From NCBI RefSeq assembly GCF_014138435.1, contig NZ_JACJIM010000001.1:62001-126000 (forward strand): a DNA stretch of 64,000 bases, read 5' to 3'. This document shows positions 45,478-53,989 of the stretch, in pieces (position 1 is the first letter of the stretch; every line of letters begins with the position of its first letter). The position numbers and the translations under genes were made by a program. Below the pieces are notes generated by a model. That model was not told the origin of the DNA. It saw only the letters and a list, made by a program, of their open reading frames with translations, and did no database searches. This stretch comes from Methylobacterium fujisawaense. GTDB lineage: Bacteria > Pseudomonadota > Alphaproteobacteria > Rhizobiales > Beijerinckiaceae.

Positions 45478-46974
45478 ATGCGTTCCGACATCGATCTCGG
45501 CCTGACCGGCGAGCGCCCCGCGCTCCTCGACCTCACCGAACTGCTCGCCACGCGGCTTCTGGTCCAGGGCAATTCGGGTTCCGGCAAATCGCATTTGCTG
45601 CGGCGGCTGCTGGAGCAGAGCGCCGGCCTCGTGCAGCAGGCGATCATCGACCCCGAAGGCGATTTCGCCAGCCTCGCCGACCGCTACGGTCACGTGGTGG
45701 TCGAGGCGGACGGCGACGACGTCGCCCTTCAGCGCATCGCTGCCCGGGTGCGGACGCACCGGGTCTCGGTGGTGCTGTCGTTGGAAAATCTCGACGCCGA
45801 CGGGCAGATGCGGGCCGCTGCGGCCTTCCTGGGCGGCCTGTTCGATGCCGACCGCGACCATTGGTACCCGATGCTGGTGGCCGTGGACGAGGCGCAGCTC
45901 TTCGCCCCAGCGGCGGCCGGCGAGGTCTCGGACGAGGCCCGGCGCCTCTCGCTCGGCGCGATGACCAACCTCATGTGCCGCGGCCGCAAGCGCGGCCTCG
46001 CCGGCATCATCGCGACGCAGCGCCTCGCCAAGCTCGCCAAGAACGTCGCGGCCGAGGCCTCGAACTTCCTGATGGGCCGGACCTTCCTCGACATCGACAT
46101 GGCCCGCGCCGCCGACCTGCTCGGCCTGGAGCGCCGGCAGGCCGAGACGTTCCGCGATCTACCGCGCGGCCATTTCGTGGCCCTTGGCCCGGCCCTGTCG
46201 CGGCGCCCGCTGACCATCGCGGTCGGACCGACCCAGACCGTGAGCCGGAGCTCCTCGCCGGTCCTCGTCCCCCTGCCCGACGCCCTGGAAGACGCCCGCG
46301 CGCTGATCCTCACGGCAAGCCCGGAGGAGATCGTGGCGCCGTTGGCCCCGCGCCCGAAGCCGCGCCCCACCCCGGCGCCGGACGTGCTCGTCCAGCTCGC
46401 CAATTACCGGCCGCCGGTGCCCGCCGAGGAGCCGGAAGAGGAGCCCATGGACCCGGAGGCTCGCGAGGCGGCCCTCGCCGAGGTTCTGGCCTCCGTGCTG
46501 GCAGATGCCGACGCCGCCGCCTGCACGCCCGCGACGCTCTATCAGGACTTCACCGTCCGCTGCCGCATCCGCCGACTGCGGGGCGACACGATGGGCCTGC
46601 CCGAGTTCAAGCGGCGACTCGCCGTGGCGCGGGCCGAGGCCGGGGGCGCGGTGGCGGACAATTCCGGCTGGGAGCAGGCCCAGGCGATCGCGGCGAGCCT
46701 GCCGGACGATCTCGCCGGCCTGTTCCTGGTGGTCGCCCGGGCCGCCATCGAGGGTGCCCCCTGCCCGACCGACACCATGCTGGCCGAGGCCTACGGCACC
46801 AGTTCGGGCGGCCGGGCGCGGCGGATGCTGGCCTATCTCGAGGAGCGCGGCGCCATCGTCACCCGCAAGGACCTGCGCGGCGCGCCGATCATCGCGGTGC
46901 CGGATCTCGGCGTCGAGACCGGACCGGGCGAGCCGCAGATGCTGCCGGCGGGACCGAAGCGGCGGGTGGTTTAG
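45478..46974 (+). CDS. HerA/DUF87-type ATPase
   Basis: A 498-residue P-loop ATPase. Walker A LLVQGNSGSGKSHLLRRL is at about 27-44, AIIDPEGDFASLADRYG follows, and Walker B is MLVAVDEAQLFAP at about 133-145 with LAGIIATQRLAKLAKNVAAEASNFLMGR as the sensor region. These are HerA/FtsK-clade features of DNA or protein translocases. The C-terminal 150 residues look like a helical winged-helix module (SGGRARRMLAYLEERGAIV). No nurA-like nuclease gene is adjacent. ATG at 45478. Confidence 0.85.
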   Translation: MRSDIDLGLTGERPALLDLTELLATRLLVQGNSGSGKSHLLRRLLEQSAGLVQQAIIDPEGDFASLADRYGHVVVEADGDDVALQRIAARVRTHRVSVVLSLENLDADGQMRAAAAFLGGLFDADRDHWYPMLVAVDEAQLFAPAAAGEVSDEARRLSLGAMTNLMCRGRKRGLAGIIATQRLAKLAKNVAAEASNFLMGRTFLDIDMARAADLLGLERRQAETFRDLPRGHFVALGPALSRRPLTIAVGPTQTVSRSSSPVLVPLPDALEDARALILTASPEEIVAPLAPRPKPRPTPAPDVLVQLANYRPPVPAEEPEEEPMDPEAREAALAEVLASVLADADAAACTPATLYQDFTVRCRIRRLRGDTMGLPEFKRRLAVARAEAGGAVADNSGWEQAQAIAASLPDDLAGLFLVVARAAIEGAPCPTDTMLAEAYGTSSGGRARRMLAYLEERGAIVTRKDLRGAPIIAVPDLGVETGPGEPQMLPAGPKRRVV

Positions 46975-47091
46975 CCGGGCCGGGCTCGCGTCCGACGCAA
47001 AAGCTATCGCGCACGCCGCGACGGGGCGAAACGGCGCGCGGTGCCGCCGGACGGTGTGCCTCTGCTCGCGCCGACCGTCGCGGACGCCCGG

Positions 47092-47520
47092 TCAGACGCC
47101 CCGGGCCATCTCCAGCTTGGCGAGTTCCACCGCGGCCCGCAGCTCGATCTCGGCCATCAGGCCGTCCAGCCGCGGATCTCCCGACAGGCCCGCACGCTCG
47201 TTCAGCCGGCCGGCGATGGCGCGCAGCTCCTGCGGTGCGACGCGGCCACCGAGAAGCGCCGCCTTCAGTCGGTCGAGACCATCGAGAAGGTCGTGGCCGC
47301 GCTGGGCCGAGCGCCGCCGCCGCTCCTGGGGTGTATCGGCCTCGGACTGGAGAAGCAGGACCGCGTCCAGCCCGGCCAAAGTCGCGGCGGCTGCCGGCGC
47401 ACCGGCCCCCGTCCCGGGAGCCGGGGCCGCACCGAGGCTGAAGCCGGCGCCCCCCTCGGGCTTCCGGGGAGCCGCGACGCCGCCGGCACTCTGGATCGGC
47501 TGGCGAGTCTCGACACGCAT
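47092..47520 (-). CDS. fliX: Flagellar assembly regulator FliX
   Basis: A 142-residue protein with a disordered N-terminal Ala/Pro/Gly stretch (FSLGAAPAPGTGAGAP) and a helical C-terminal domain: LAGLDAVLLLQSE, RRRRSAQRGHDLLDGLDRLK, and DPRLDGLMAEIELRAAVELAKLE. This is FliX, which in Caulobacter couples class II flagellar assembly to FlbD-dependent class III/IV transcription. FlbD is not in the window. ATG at 47520. A CtrA-like box lies 60 bases upstream, and flgI is divergent, as in Caulobacter. Confidence 0.92.
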   Translation of the reverse strand: MRVETRQPIQSAGGVAAPRKPEGGAGFSLGAAPAPGTGAGAPAAAATLAGLDAVLLLQSEADTPQERRRRSAQRGHDLLDGLDRLKAALLGGRVAPQELRAIAGRLNERAGLSGDPRLDGLMAEIELRAAVELAKLEMARGV

Positions 47521-47579
47521 GATCCGGTTCGCGTTGCTCCAAGCGCCCCCGCGCAGGACCCGAAACTCGGCCCCTAGGG

Positions 47580-47595
47580 TTAAGCGCGGGTAAAC
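47580..47595 (-). promoter_or_regulatory. CtrA-like box between fliX and flgI
   Basis: On the minus strand GTTTA-CCCGCGC-TTAACC matches TTAA-N7-TTAACC with one mismatch and lies 60 bases upstream of fliX. It could serve flgI too, 168 bases away on the other side. Confidence 0.5.
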
Positions 47596-47762
47596 GAGGC
47601 GGCAGAAGCTGCCGGGTCGGCAGGTTCGGTCCCGGTGCGCCGGAACGCGCCGCCGGGGACCCGGAGCGAAAAATACCATTCCTTCAAAGCCTTGCCGCAC
47701 CGGCTCGACTGGCACGGCCCTGGCAGGATGGCGGCAGGTCCGTTCTTGGTCGAAAATCCGAC

Positions 47763-48899
47763 ATGCGCCCGCGTCACGCGTTCTGTCCCCTCCGGTTTCT
47801 GCTCGGTGTCGTCGCGGGCGCCCTGCTGCTCGCCGCCCTGCCCGGGCCGGCGCTGGCCCTGTCGCGCGTCAAGGACCTCGCCTCCATCGAGGGCGTCCGC
47901 CAGAACCAGCTCGTCGGCTACGGAATCGTGGTCGGCCTCAACGGCACCGGCGACACGCTCAACAATATCCCGTTCACCAAGCAGTCGCTGCAGGCGATGC
48001 TGGAGCGCCTCGGCGTCAACACCCGCGGCGCCACGATGCGGACGCAGAACCTCGCCGCCGTGATGGTGACGGCGAGCCTGCCGCCCTTCGCCGCGCAGGG
48101 CACGCGGATCGACGTGACGGTCTCGTCTCTGGGCGACGCCAAGTCCCTCCAGGGCGGCACCCTGCTGGTTACGCCGCTCCTCGGCGCCGACGGCGAGGTC
48201 TACGCCCTGGCGCAGGGATCGGTGGCGATCGCGGGATTCTCGGCCGAGGGCGATGCCGCCAAGATCACCCGGGGCGTGCCGACGAATGGCAGGATCTCCA
48301 ACGGCGCCAATATCGAGCGCGAGATCGCCTTCAAGCTGAACGACGCACGCGCGCTGCGGCTCTCCCTGCGCAATCCCGACTTCACGACCTCGAAGCGGAT
48401 CGCCGCCGCGATCAACGACTTCATGGGCGCCGACACCGCCGAGCCCACCGATCCGGCAACCGTCACGATCCAGATCCCGACCCGCTACAACGGCAACATG
48501 ATCCGGCTGATCACCGAGGTGGAGCAGTTGAAGGTCGAACCGGACCAGACCGCCCGGGTCGTCGTCGACGAGCGCTCCGGCATCATCGTCATGGGCCGGG
48601 ACGTGCGCGTCTCCACGGTGGCGATCGCGCAGGGCAATCTCACCGTGACCATCACGGAACAGCCGCAGGTGAGCCAGCCGGCGCCGCTGTCCAATGGCCG
48701 CACCGTGGTGGTGCCGCGCACCGGCGTGAAGGTCGATACCGGCGACGGCAACAAGCTCGCCCTGGTCAAGGAGGGTGTCAGCCTGCGCGAGCTGGTCGAT
48801 GGCCTCAACGCGCTGGGTGTCGGCCCGCGGGATCTGATCTCGATCCTGCAGGCGATCAAGGCCGCCGGCGCACTTCAGGCCGACATCGAGCTGATGTGA
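47763..48899 (+). CDS. flgI: Flagellar P-ring protein FlgI
   Basis: A 378-residue periplasmic protein with signal peptide (LGVVAGALLLAALPGPALAL, cleavage near 35). SRVKDLASIEGVRQNQLVGYGIVVGLNGTGD and QAMLERLGVN are family hallmarks, and the C-terminus LVDGLNALGVGPRDLISILQAIKAAGALQADIELM is complete. FlgI polymerises into the P ring around the rod in the peptidoglycan. ATG at 47763. First gene of a flgI-flgJ-flgN run. Confidence 0.97.
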   Translation: MRPRHAFCPLRFLLGVVAGALLLAALPGPALALSRVKDLASIEGVRQNQLVGYGIVVGLNGTGDTLNNIPFTKQSLQAMLERLGVNTRGATMRTQNLAAVMVTASLPPFAAQGTRIDVTVSSLGDAKSLQGGTLLVTPLLGADGEVYALAQGSVAIAGFSAEGDAAKITRGVPTNGRISNGANIEREIAFKLNDARALRLSLRNPDFTTSKRIAAAINDFMGADTAEPTDPATVTIQIPTRYNGNMIRLITEVEQLKVEPDQTARVVVDERSGIIVMGRDVRVSTVAIAQGNLTVTITEQPQVSQPAPLSNGRTVVVPRTGVKVDTGDGNKLALVKEGVSLRELVDGLNALGVGPRDLISILQAIKAAGALQADIELM

Positions 48900-48924
48900 T
48901 CAACCGGACCTGGAGGGTCGAACC

Positions 48925-49281
48925 ATGCTGCAACTCGCCAGTCTCGCGGCCAATGCCGCCGGCATCGGGACCTCGGTCGCCGGGAGCGCCGTCGACGGGG
49001 TCATCAAGTCGGCCAGCAAGGCCAAGGCTTGGAAGACCGCCACCGAGTTCGAATCGATGTTCTTGGAGAACAGCCTGGATCGGCTGACCCAATCGGACGG
49101 CACCGAGGGACCGTTGGGCGAGAACGGCACCGGCGGCGGTGTCTACCGCTCGATGCTGACCAAGGAATACGCGACCCAGATCGTGAAGAGCGGCGGCGTC
49201 GGCATCGCCGATTCGATTTTCCGTGAGATCATGAAGATGCAGGGTGCGGCGAGCGATGGAGCGACCAATGCAAAGGGCTGA
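48925..49281 (+). CDS. flgJ: Rod-binding FlgJ-like protein (N-terminal domain only)
   Basis: A 118-residue protein. ATEFESMFLENSLDRLTQSDG and GGGVYRSMLTKEYATQIVKSGGVGIADSIFREIMKMQ match the rod-binding domain of FlgJ. The muramidase domain of enterobacterial FlgJ is absent, as in most alphaproteobacteria, where a separate enzyme opens the wall. ATG at 48925 follows GGAGGG. It starts 25 bases after flgI and its end overlaps the next gene by 14 bases. Confidence 0.9.
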   Translation: MLQLASLAANAAGIGTSVAGSAVDGVIKSASKAKAWKTATEFESMFLENSLDRLTQSDGTEGPLGENGTGGGVYRSMLTKEYATQIVKSGGVGIADSIFREIMKMQGAASDGATNAKG

Positions 49282-49741
49282 ACCGCTGCGCGTCGCGGAC
49301 CGGGTCACCGCCGAGGCCCTGGTGGCCGGCGTGCTCGGCAACATGGCCGCCCTGGAGGCCGTGCTCGCCGAGGAGGCTGCCTTCGTCCGGGAGGGCCGCC
49401 TGCAGGAGGGCGTCGCCGCGGCCGAGCCGAAGGCCGCGCTGGCCGCCGCCTATATGCAGGGCCTCGAGGTCGCGAAGGCGAACGCCGTCGCGCTGAAGCG
49501 CTTCCATCCCGACGGGGTCGAGGCCCTGCGCACGGCCCATCGCCGTTTCACCGCGGCCGTGGAGGCCAACCAGACGGTGCTCGCCAGCGCCAAGACCGTA
49601 TCGGAAGGGCTGATCAAGACCCTGGCGGAGGAGATCGGCCGGGCTCAGCTGCCGTCCGGCTACGGCCGGCAGGTTCCGGCCCCCTCCCCGTACGGCCGTG
49701 GCGTGCGCAGCGGACCGCTGGTCCTCTCGCGCAACCTCTGA
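49268..49741 (+). CDS. FlgN-like export chaperone (inferred)
   Basis: A 157-residue helical protein: ALVAGVLGNMAALEAVLAEEAAFVREGRL, YMQGLEVAKANAVALKRFHP and AVEANQTVLASAKTVSEGLIKTLAEEI, followed by a Pro/Gly tail ending SPYGRGVRSGPLVLSRNL. Length, helical pattern, an early paired-Glu region and position after flgJ fit FlgN, the chaperone of FlgK and FlgL, both encoded just downstream on the other strand. Sequence alone is not decisive. ATG at 49268 overlaps flgJ and has GGAG upstream. Confidence 0.65.
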   Translation: MQRAEPLRVADRVTAEALVAGVLGNMAALEAVLAEEAAFVREGRLQEGVAAAEPKAALAAAYMQGLEVAKANAVALKRFHPDGVEALRTAHRRFTAAVEANQTVLASAKTVSEGLIKTLAEEIGRAQLPSGYGRQVPAPSPYGRGVRSGPLVLSRNL

Positions 49742-49749
49742 GCCGCGCC

Positions 49750-50088
49750 TCAACGGCGGCCGGTGCCGATCCGAAGGTAGGTCCGCACCTCGCCGAGATC
49801 CGTGTCCGCGCGGTTGTCGATCGCGAGGCGGCCGGCGACGGCCGGCGCCGCCGCCGCCACGCCATGCCCCGCGCCCAGATCCGCTCCCGCCGTGACGCGG
49901 CCCGAGATGCGGATGCAGCCGCCGCTCCCCGGCAGGCGCACGAAGCCGGGCCCCTTGGAGGGGCACGGCACAGGTCCGGGCGTCTTGGGCAGGTCCCGGA
50001 GATCGAGGGCGGCGGCCGTCCCGGCGCCGGACAGGCCCGCCGCGATGAGAGCCGCCATAACCGCCAGCATGCGGAGCCGCCCGCGCAT
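49750..50088 (-). CDS. Small exported protein resembling a porin N-terminus
   Basis: A 112-residue protein. Signal peptide (MLAVMAALIAAGLSGAGTAAA), then PCPSKGPGFVRLPGSGGCIRISGRVTAGADLGAG. In Rhizobiales porins the mature N-terminus reads similarly (CPxYGxGFxxLPGTDTCIKIGG), including the paired cysteines. Here the protein ends after DNRADTDLGEVRTYLRIGTG, about where the second strand of a porin barrel would end, so it cannot form a barrel alone. It could be a remnant or a minimal periplasmic protein. It begins 1 base after the stop of the 86-residue gene on the same strand. Confidence 0.65.
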   Translation of the reverse strand: MRGRLRMLAVMAALIAAGLSGAGTAAALDLRDLPKTPGPVPCPSKGPGFVRLPGSGGCIRISGRVTAGADLGAGHGVAAAAPAVAGRLAIDNRADTDLGEVRTYLRIGTGRR

Positions 50089-50089
50089 C

Positions 50090-50350
50090 TCAGGCGGCCT
50101 GGCGCGCGAGATTCCGGTGAAGCTGGTCGATGTACTGCTCGACCTCGCCGATGAACGGATCGAGATCCGGCTCGTGGATGCGCAGACGGGCGAGGTCGCG
50201 CAACAGGATGTCGAGGGCGATGGCGCGCTCGCCGGGATGGGCATAGCCCGCAAGATACGCCTCGACGGCCTGTTCCACCATCCCGATCGCGCCGATCCGC
50301 GGCGCGATCCCGAGGCGAAGGACGAGTTCGATGGGTCCGGGCAGCGACAT
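50090..50350 (-). CDS. Small hypothetical protein in the flagellar region
   Basis: An 86-residue, probably helical, soluble protein without signal peptide: ELVLRLGIAPRIGAIGMVEQAVEAYLAGY, ERAIALDILLRDLARLRIHEPDLDPFIGEVEQYIDQLHRNLA. I do not recognise it. ATG at 50350 is preceded by GGAGAGG at good spacing, which supports a real gene. It is followed at once by the porin-like small gene and lies 150 bases downstream of flgL. Confidence 0.65.
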   Translation of the reverse strand: MSLPGPIELVLRLGIAPRIGAIGMVEQAVEAYLAGYAHPGERAIALDILLRDLARLRIHEPDLDPFIGEVEQYIDQLHRNLARQAA

Positions 50351-50500
50351 GCCGACCTCTCCTCGATCGAATCACGGCGCGTGGGCGCGTCCGCACGCCG
50401 CGGTTCAATCCCGGAAAACGGCAGGACTATGGTCGCTCGGGCCGAGACGGATCTTTCGGATACCGGCCGCGCTCGGTCGGGGACCAATCCCCGTGAACGA

Positions 50501-52096
50501 TCAGCTGATGTAGTTCACCAGTGACAGCTTGGAGAGCGTCGAGGTGACCTGATAGCTGGCCTGGAGCCGGTTCTGCACGTCGAGCAGCTTGGTGATCACC
50601 TCTTCGGGGGAGGCCTGCTCGATTCCGTCCAGGGTGTTCTGGACGGTGTTCTGGGTGGCCTTGTTGGTCGTACTGGCGTTCGAGAGGCGCGCCGACGCGA
50701 TGGTCAGTTGCGTGACCGTGTCCTGGACGCTGGGGGTCTGGCTGGCGGAAGCCAGCAGCCCGCCGGCCTTGGTCGCGACGGCCTGATAGGTGTTGTAGGT
50801 GCTGGCATCGTTCGTGGTCGGCAGGGCGTAGGCCATGGTCGCCAAGCCCGCCAGCACGTTCTGGATCTCGGGCGTGTTGGCCCGCGCTCCCGTGCCGACG
50901 GTGCCGGTCGCGCTGACCTGGACCGACTGGGTATCGATCGCAGAGGTCGGCTCCGGCGGCGTCTTGGACGTGTCGTAGGTGTTCTCGCCCTGGTACCAGA
51001 GCACCGTCGTGTTCGGGTCGGGGCTTGCATATCCGACCGGGTTGGTTCCGGAATAGACGACCCGCTGGGGGATCACGCCGTTTCCGCCCGGCCCCCCGTT
51101 CACGGACCCGCTGAAGAACTGCGTCGCCGCGTCGGCTGTAGCCTTCACCGCCAGCGTGCTGCTCGCCGCGCCCGTCAGCGCCTTCGTGAGGGTATCGGAG
51201 AGGTTCTTCATCGTTTCGGCGGAGTTGGCGCCGATCGCGAAGGTGGAGTTCGAGCCCGCAACCACGCTGGTCGCTGCGGTCAGCGTGATGGTCGTGGACG
51301 TCCCCTCGGGTGTCACCAGCGAGAAGCTGATGCTGTCGCCGGGGGCCGGCTGAGCGCTCGCGCTCGTCAGATTGACGGTCAGGGTCGCCGGGACCGTGCT
51401 CGAGACGGAGGCGGTCAGAGCCCCCGTGGCCGTCGCGGTGCTGCCGAGGGTGAAGCCGAAATTGCCGCGCGTCCCGGGGTTCGATTCCTCCGTGACCTGG
51501 ATTGGGATCGCCGTCGACGCGCTCTGCGTCAGCCGGCCGTTCCCCTGGGTGCCCAGCTGTGCGCTGACCCGCTCGTTGATGACATCCGTGAGGCCGTCGA
51601 GCGTTTGGCCGGTCGAGTCGGTCGATCCGTTGAGGATCGTGTTCGCATCGAGCACCGGCTGGGTCTCGGTGTTGGTCCCACCGAACAGGTAATTGCCCGC
51701 CGCCGACTGATTGAGCGTGTCGAGCACCGTCTGGAGGTTGGCCAGCGCCGTCGCGCGGCCGGACACGGAGTTCGCCGCCACGCTCTGCAGGCCGTTCTGC
51801 AAGGTCGACGCGGTGCTCGTCCCGATACTCGCCACCTGTGACAGGCTCGTCACCGCCAGGTTGGTCCGGGTCTGGGCCGCGGTGATGCCGCTGGCATAGC
51901 CGTTGAGGGCGCTCAAGGTGGCCTGAGCCGCCAGCGCTGTGGAGCGACCGGAGCCGAGCCCGCCATAGGTCTGCGAGACCTGACCGCTGGAGAGCTGGTT
52001 CGACAGGTCGTTGAGCTGGTTCTTCAGCGTCAGGAGCTGCGAGGCGTTGCGATTCGTGATGTACGAGCCGGCCGCGAAGGGGGTGATCGTCGTCAT
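50501..52096 (-). CDS. flgL: Flagellar hook-filament junction protein FlgL
   Basis: A 531-residue flagellin-like protein. The N-terminal coiled-coil domain (NASQLLTLKNQLNDLSNQLSSGQVSQTYGGLG) and C-terminal helix (NTLDGIEQASPEEVITKLLDVQNRLQASYQVTSTLSKLSLVNYI) flank a long variable middle rich in Thr, Ser and Ala (about 200-400). At 531 residues it is well above the 300-residue enterobacterial form; the extra length is in the surface-exposed middle. It forms the layer between FlgK and the filament. ATG at 52096, 2 bases after the flgK stop. Confidence 0.93.
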   Translation of the reverse strand: MTTITPFAAGSYITNRNASQLLTLKNQLNDLSNQLSSGQVSQTYGGLGSGRSTALAAQATLSALNGYASGITAAQTRTNLAVTSLSQVASIGTSTASTLQNGLQSVAANSVSGRATALANLQTVLDTLNQSAAGNYLFGGTNTETQPVLDANTILNGSTDSTGQTLDGLTDVINERVSAQLGTQGNGRLTQSASTAIPIQVTEESNPGTRGNFGFTLGSTATATGALTASVSSTVPATLTVNLTSASAQPAPGDSISFSLVTPEGTSTTITLTAATSVVAGSNSTFAIGANSAETMKNLSDTLTKALTGAASSTLAVKATADAATQFFSGSVNGGPGGNGVIPQRVVYSGTNPVGYASPDPNTTVLWYQGENTYDTSKTPPEPTSAIDTQSVQVSATGTVGTGARANTPEIQNVLAGLATMAYALPTTNDASTYNTYQAVATKAGGLLASASQTPSVQDTVTQLTIASARLSNASTTNKATQNTVQNTLDGIEQASPEEVITKLLDVQNRLQASYQVTSTLSKLSLVNYIS

Positions 52097-52098
52097 GA

Positions 52099-53955
52099 TC
52101 AGATCTGCAGCAGCTGGTTGAGCATGTCGCGGGCCGCCGTCAGCACCCGGGCGTTGGCGCCGTAGGCGGTCTGCAAAGCGATCAGATTCGACATCTCCTG
52201 GTCGATATTGACGCCCGCCCCGGCGGAGAACCGGCTTTGGGCGGTGGAGAGCGCCGTCTGCTGGGTGTCGTCGATCGCCGACGCGTTCGCGGAGGCCGCC
52301 CCCTGGGTCGAGACGATGTCCTGCGCGAAGCCGATCACGGTGGCATTGTAGGGCGCCGAGACACCGCCGATGCCACTGGACGACGAGAAGGTCTGCTGGG
52401 TGGAGGTCAGCGCCGAGAACAGCTTCTGGGCGCGTGACCCGGAGGCGCTGGGATCGGTGGCGCTCGTCTGGGTGAGCGCCGCCGTGTTTCCGGACAGGGC
52501 GGCATTGACCGTGATGCGCTGGGCGAATCCGGTGAGCTGCGAGCCATTGTCGAGCGAGCCGGTGTAGAGCTTGTTGGGCGTACCGTCGACGAACAGGGCG
52601 AGCGACGGGTTGCCCGAGGTCAGGTCACTGACCGACGACATCGGGGTGATGTTGGCCGTCGCCGACGTCACCGTGTCGGAACTCCCGGCCGCCGGCCCGA
52701 TCACCAGAGCGGCGCCGGTCCCCGAAGCCGCAACTTTGGCGGAGAGACCGAGATTCCCGAGGGCCGTGTTGATCGCGCCGGCGTAGTCCGATCCGCTGCT
52801 CGGAATCTTGAACGTCTGGACGAGGGCCGTGGAATCCTTGGTCTGGCTCGCGGGGACTGACGTGGCGTCATCGTTGGACGCGACCAGGATGACGTTGCGC
52901 ACCGTGCCGTTCACCGTCACCGGGAAGGTCAGGGTGTTGCCCGGCTGGATGCCGGTCAGGTCGATGGACGTCTGCGTGCCGTTGGACGTGCCGGTGACGG
53001 TCTTGTCGCTGAGCGCGCTGGCCAGGCCGGCCGCGAGGTCGTCCAGCTGACGTTGCGCCTGCGGCAGGGTCTGGTCGCGCAGTTCGATCCCGGCGGCCAA
53101 GCTCCCGGAGCGCAGCACGCCGGGGGCGCCGAGATCGATCTTGCCGCCGCCCGGCAGCGTGGCCGTGATGGTGCCGACCGTGCGCTGCGTCGGATCGGTG
53201 GAATAGGCGGAATTGGCGTCGAGGATCCCGCGTCCGTCGAAGCTGAGCGTCGCCGCGTTTCCGTGATCCACCAGTGTGACCCCCGACCGGGTCATCACCG
53301 AGACCGTTCCGTCCCTCTGATCGGACGTCTGGACATCCATGTAACTGGACAGGCTGTTGATCGCCTGGTCGCGCTGGTCCTGAAGGGCGGTCAGCGTGGT
53401 GCTGTCGGTGTTGTTCTGAATCTTGCCGTTCAGGGTCGCGATGTTGGCCAGCAGCGTGCTGGCGGCGCTCGTATCGCTGCCCAGTTGCGATTCGATGCCG
53501 GTACGCAGGTTCTGAACCGTGCCGGCGGAGCTGTTGATCAGGCTCGCGAGCGCGGAGGCGTTGCCCAGCACCGTCGTGCGGGCGGCCGCCGAGGTCGGAT
53601 TCGCCGCGAGTTCCTGAAGCGACTGCGTGAAGGTGTTCAGCGTGCCGTCGAGGGAGGTCGAACTGCCCGGCGTCCCGTAGAGGGCATCGAGCTGGGTGGC
53701 GATGCCGGCCTTGGTGCTGGTGTAGGCAGCCCCCGATGTCTCCAGCCGCAGCTGGTTCAGGGCCGCAGCGTCGAAGCTGCGGGTGATCGTCCCGACGGCG
53801 ACACCCGAATTGTTGGTGCCGGTGGCGACCGTCGAGACCGTGCGCTTGACGTAGCCCGCAGTCCCCGCATTGGCGACGTTCTGCGAGACGATGTTGATGG
53901 CCGCCTGCGTGGCGGCCAAACCCGCGGTCGCGGTCGAAATCGCGTTCAGCGACAT
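52099..53955 (-). CDS. flgK: Flagellar hook-associated protein FlgK
   Basis: A 618-residue junction protein at the distal hook end. The N-terminus MSLNAISTATAGLAATQAAINIVSQNVANAGTAGYVKR is the rod/hook family motif, and the C-terminus MSNLIALQTAYGANARVLTAARDMLNQLLQI is typical of FlgK. The middle is Thr/Ser-rich. ATG at 53955. Middle gene of flgE-flgK-flgL. Confidence 0.96.
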   Translation of the reverse strand: MSLNAISTATAGLAATQAAINIVSQNVANAGTAGYVKRTVSTVATGTNNSGVAVGTITRSFDAAALNQLRLETSGAAYTSTKAGIATQLDALYGTPGSSTSLDGTLNTFTQSLQELAANPTSAAARTTVLGNASALASLINSSAGTVQNLRTGIESQLGSDTSAASTLLANIATLNGKIQNNTDSTTLTALQDQRDQAINSLSSYMDVQTSDQRDGTVSVMTRSGVTLVDHGNAATLSFDGRGILDANSAYSTDPTQRTVGTITATLPGGGKIDLGAPGVLRSGSLAAGIELRDQTLPQAQRQLDDLAAGLASALSDKTVTGTSNGTQTSIDLTGIQPGNTLTFPVTVNGTVRNVILVASNDDATSVPASQTKDSTALVQTFKIPSSGSDYAGAINTALGNLGLSAKVAASGTGAALVIGPAAGSSDTVTSATANITPMSSVSDLTSGNPSLALFVDGTPNKLYTGSLDNGSQLTGFAQRITVNAALSGNTAALTQTSATDPSASGSRAQKLFSALTSTQQTFSSSSGIGGVSAPYNATVIGFAQDIVSTQGAASANASAIDDTQQTALSTAQSRFSAGAGVNIDQEMSNLIALQTAYGANARVLTAARDMLNQLLQI

Positions 53956-53989
53956 ATCACGGCCTCCGCGTCGCGAGCCCCGGCCTCAA

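Noticed and set aside
51477-51495. Sequence GGGGTTCGATTCCTCC resembling a tRNA T-loop
   Set aside because: It is inside flgL in frame with the protein, and no other tRNA arms are found.
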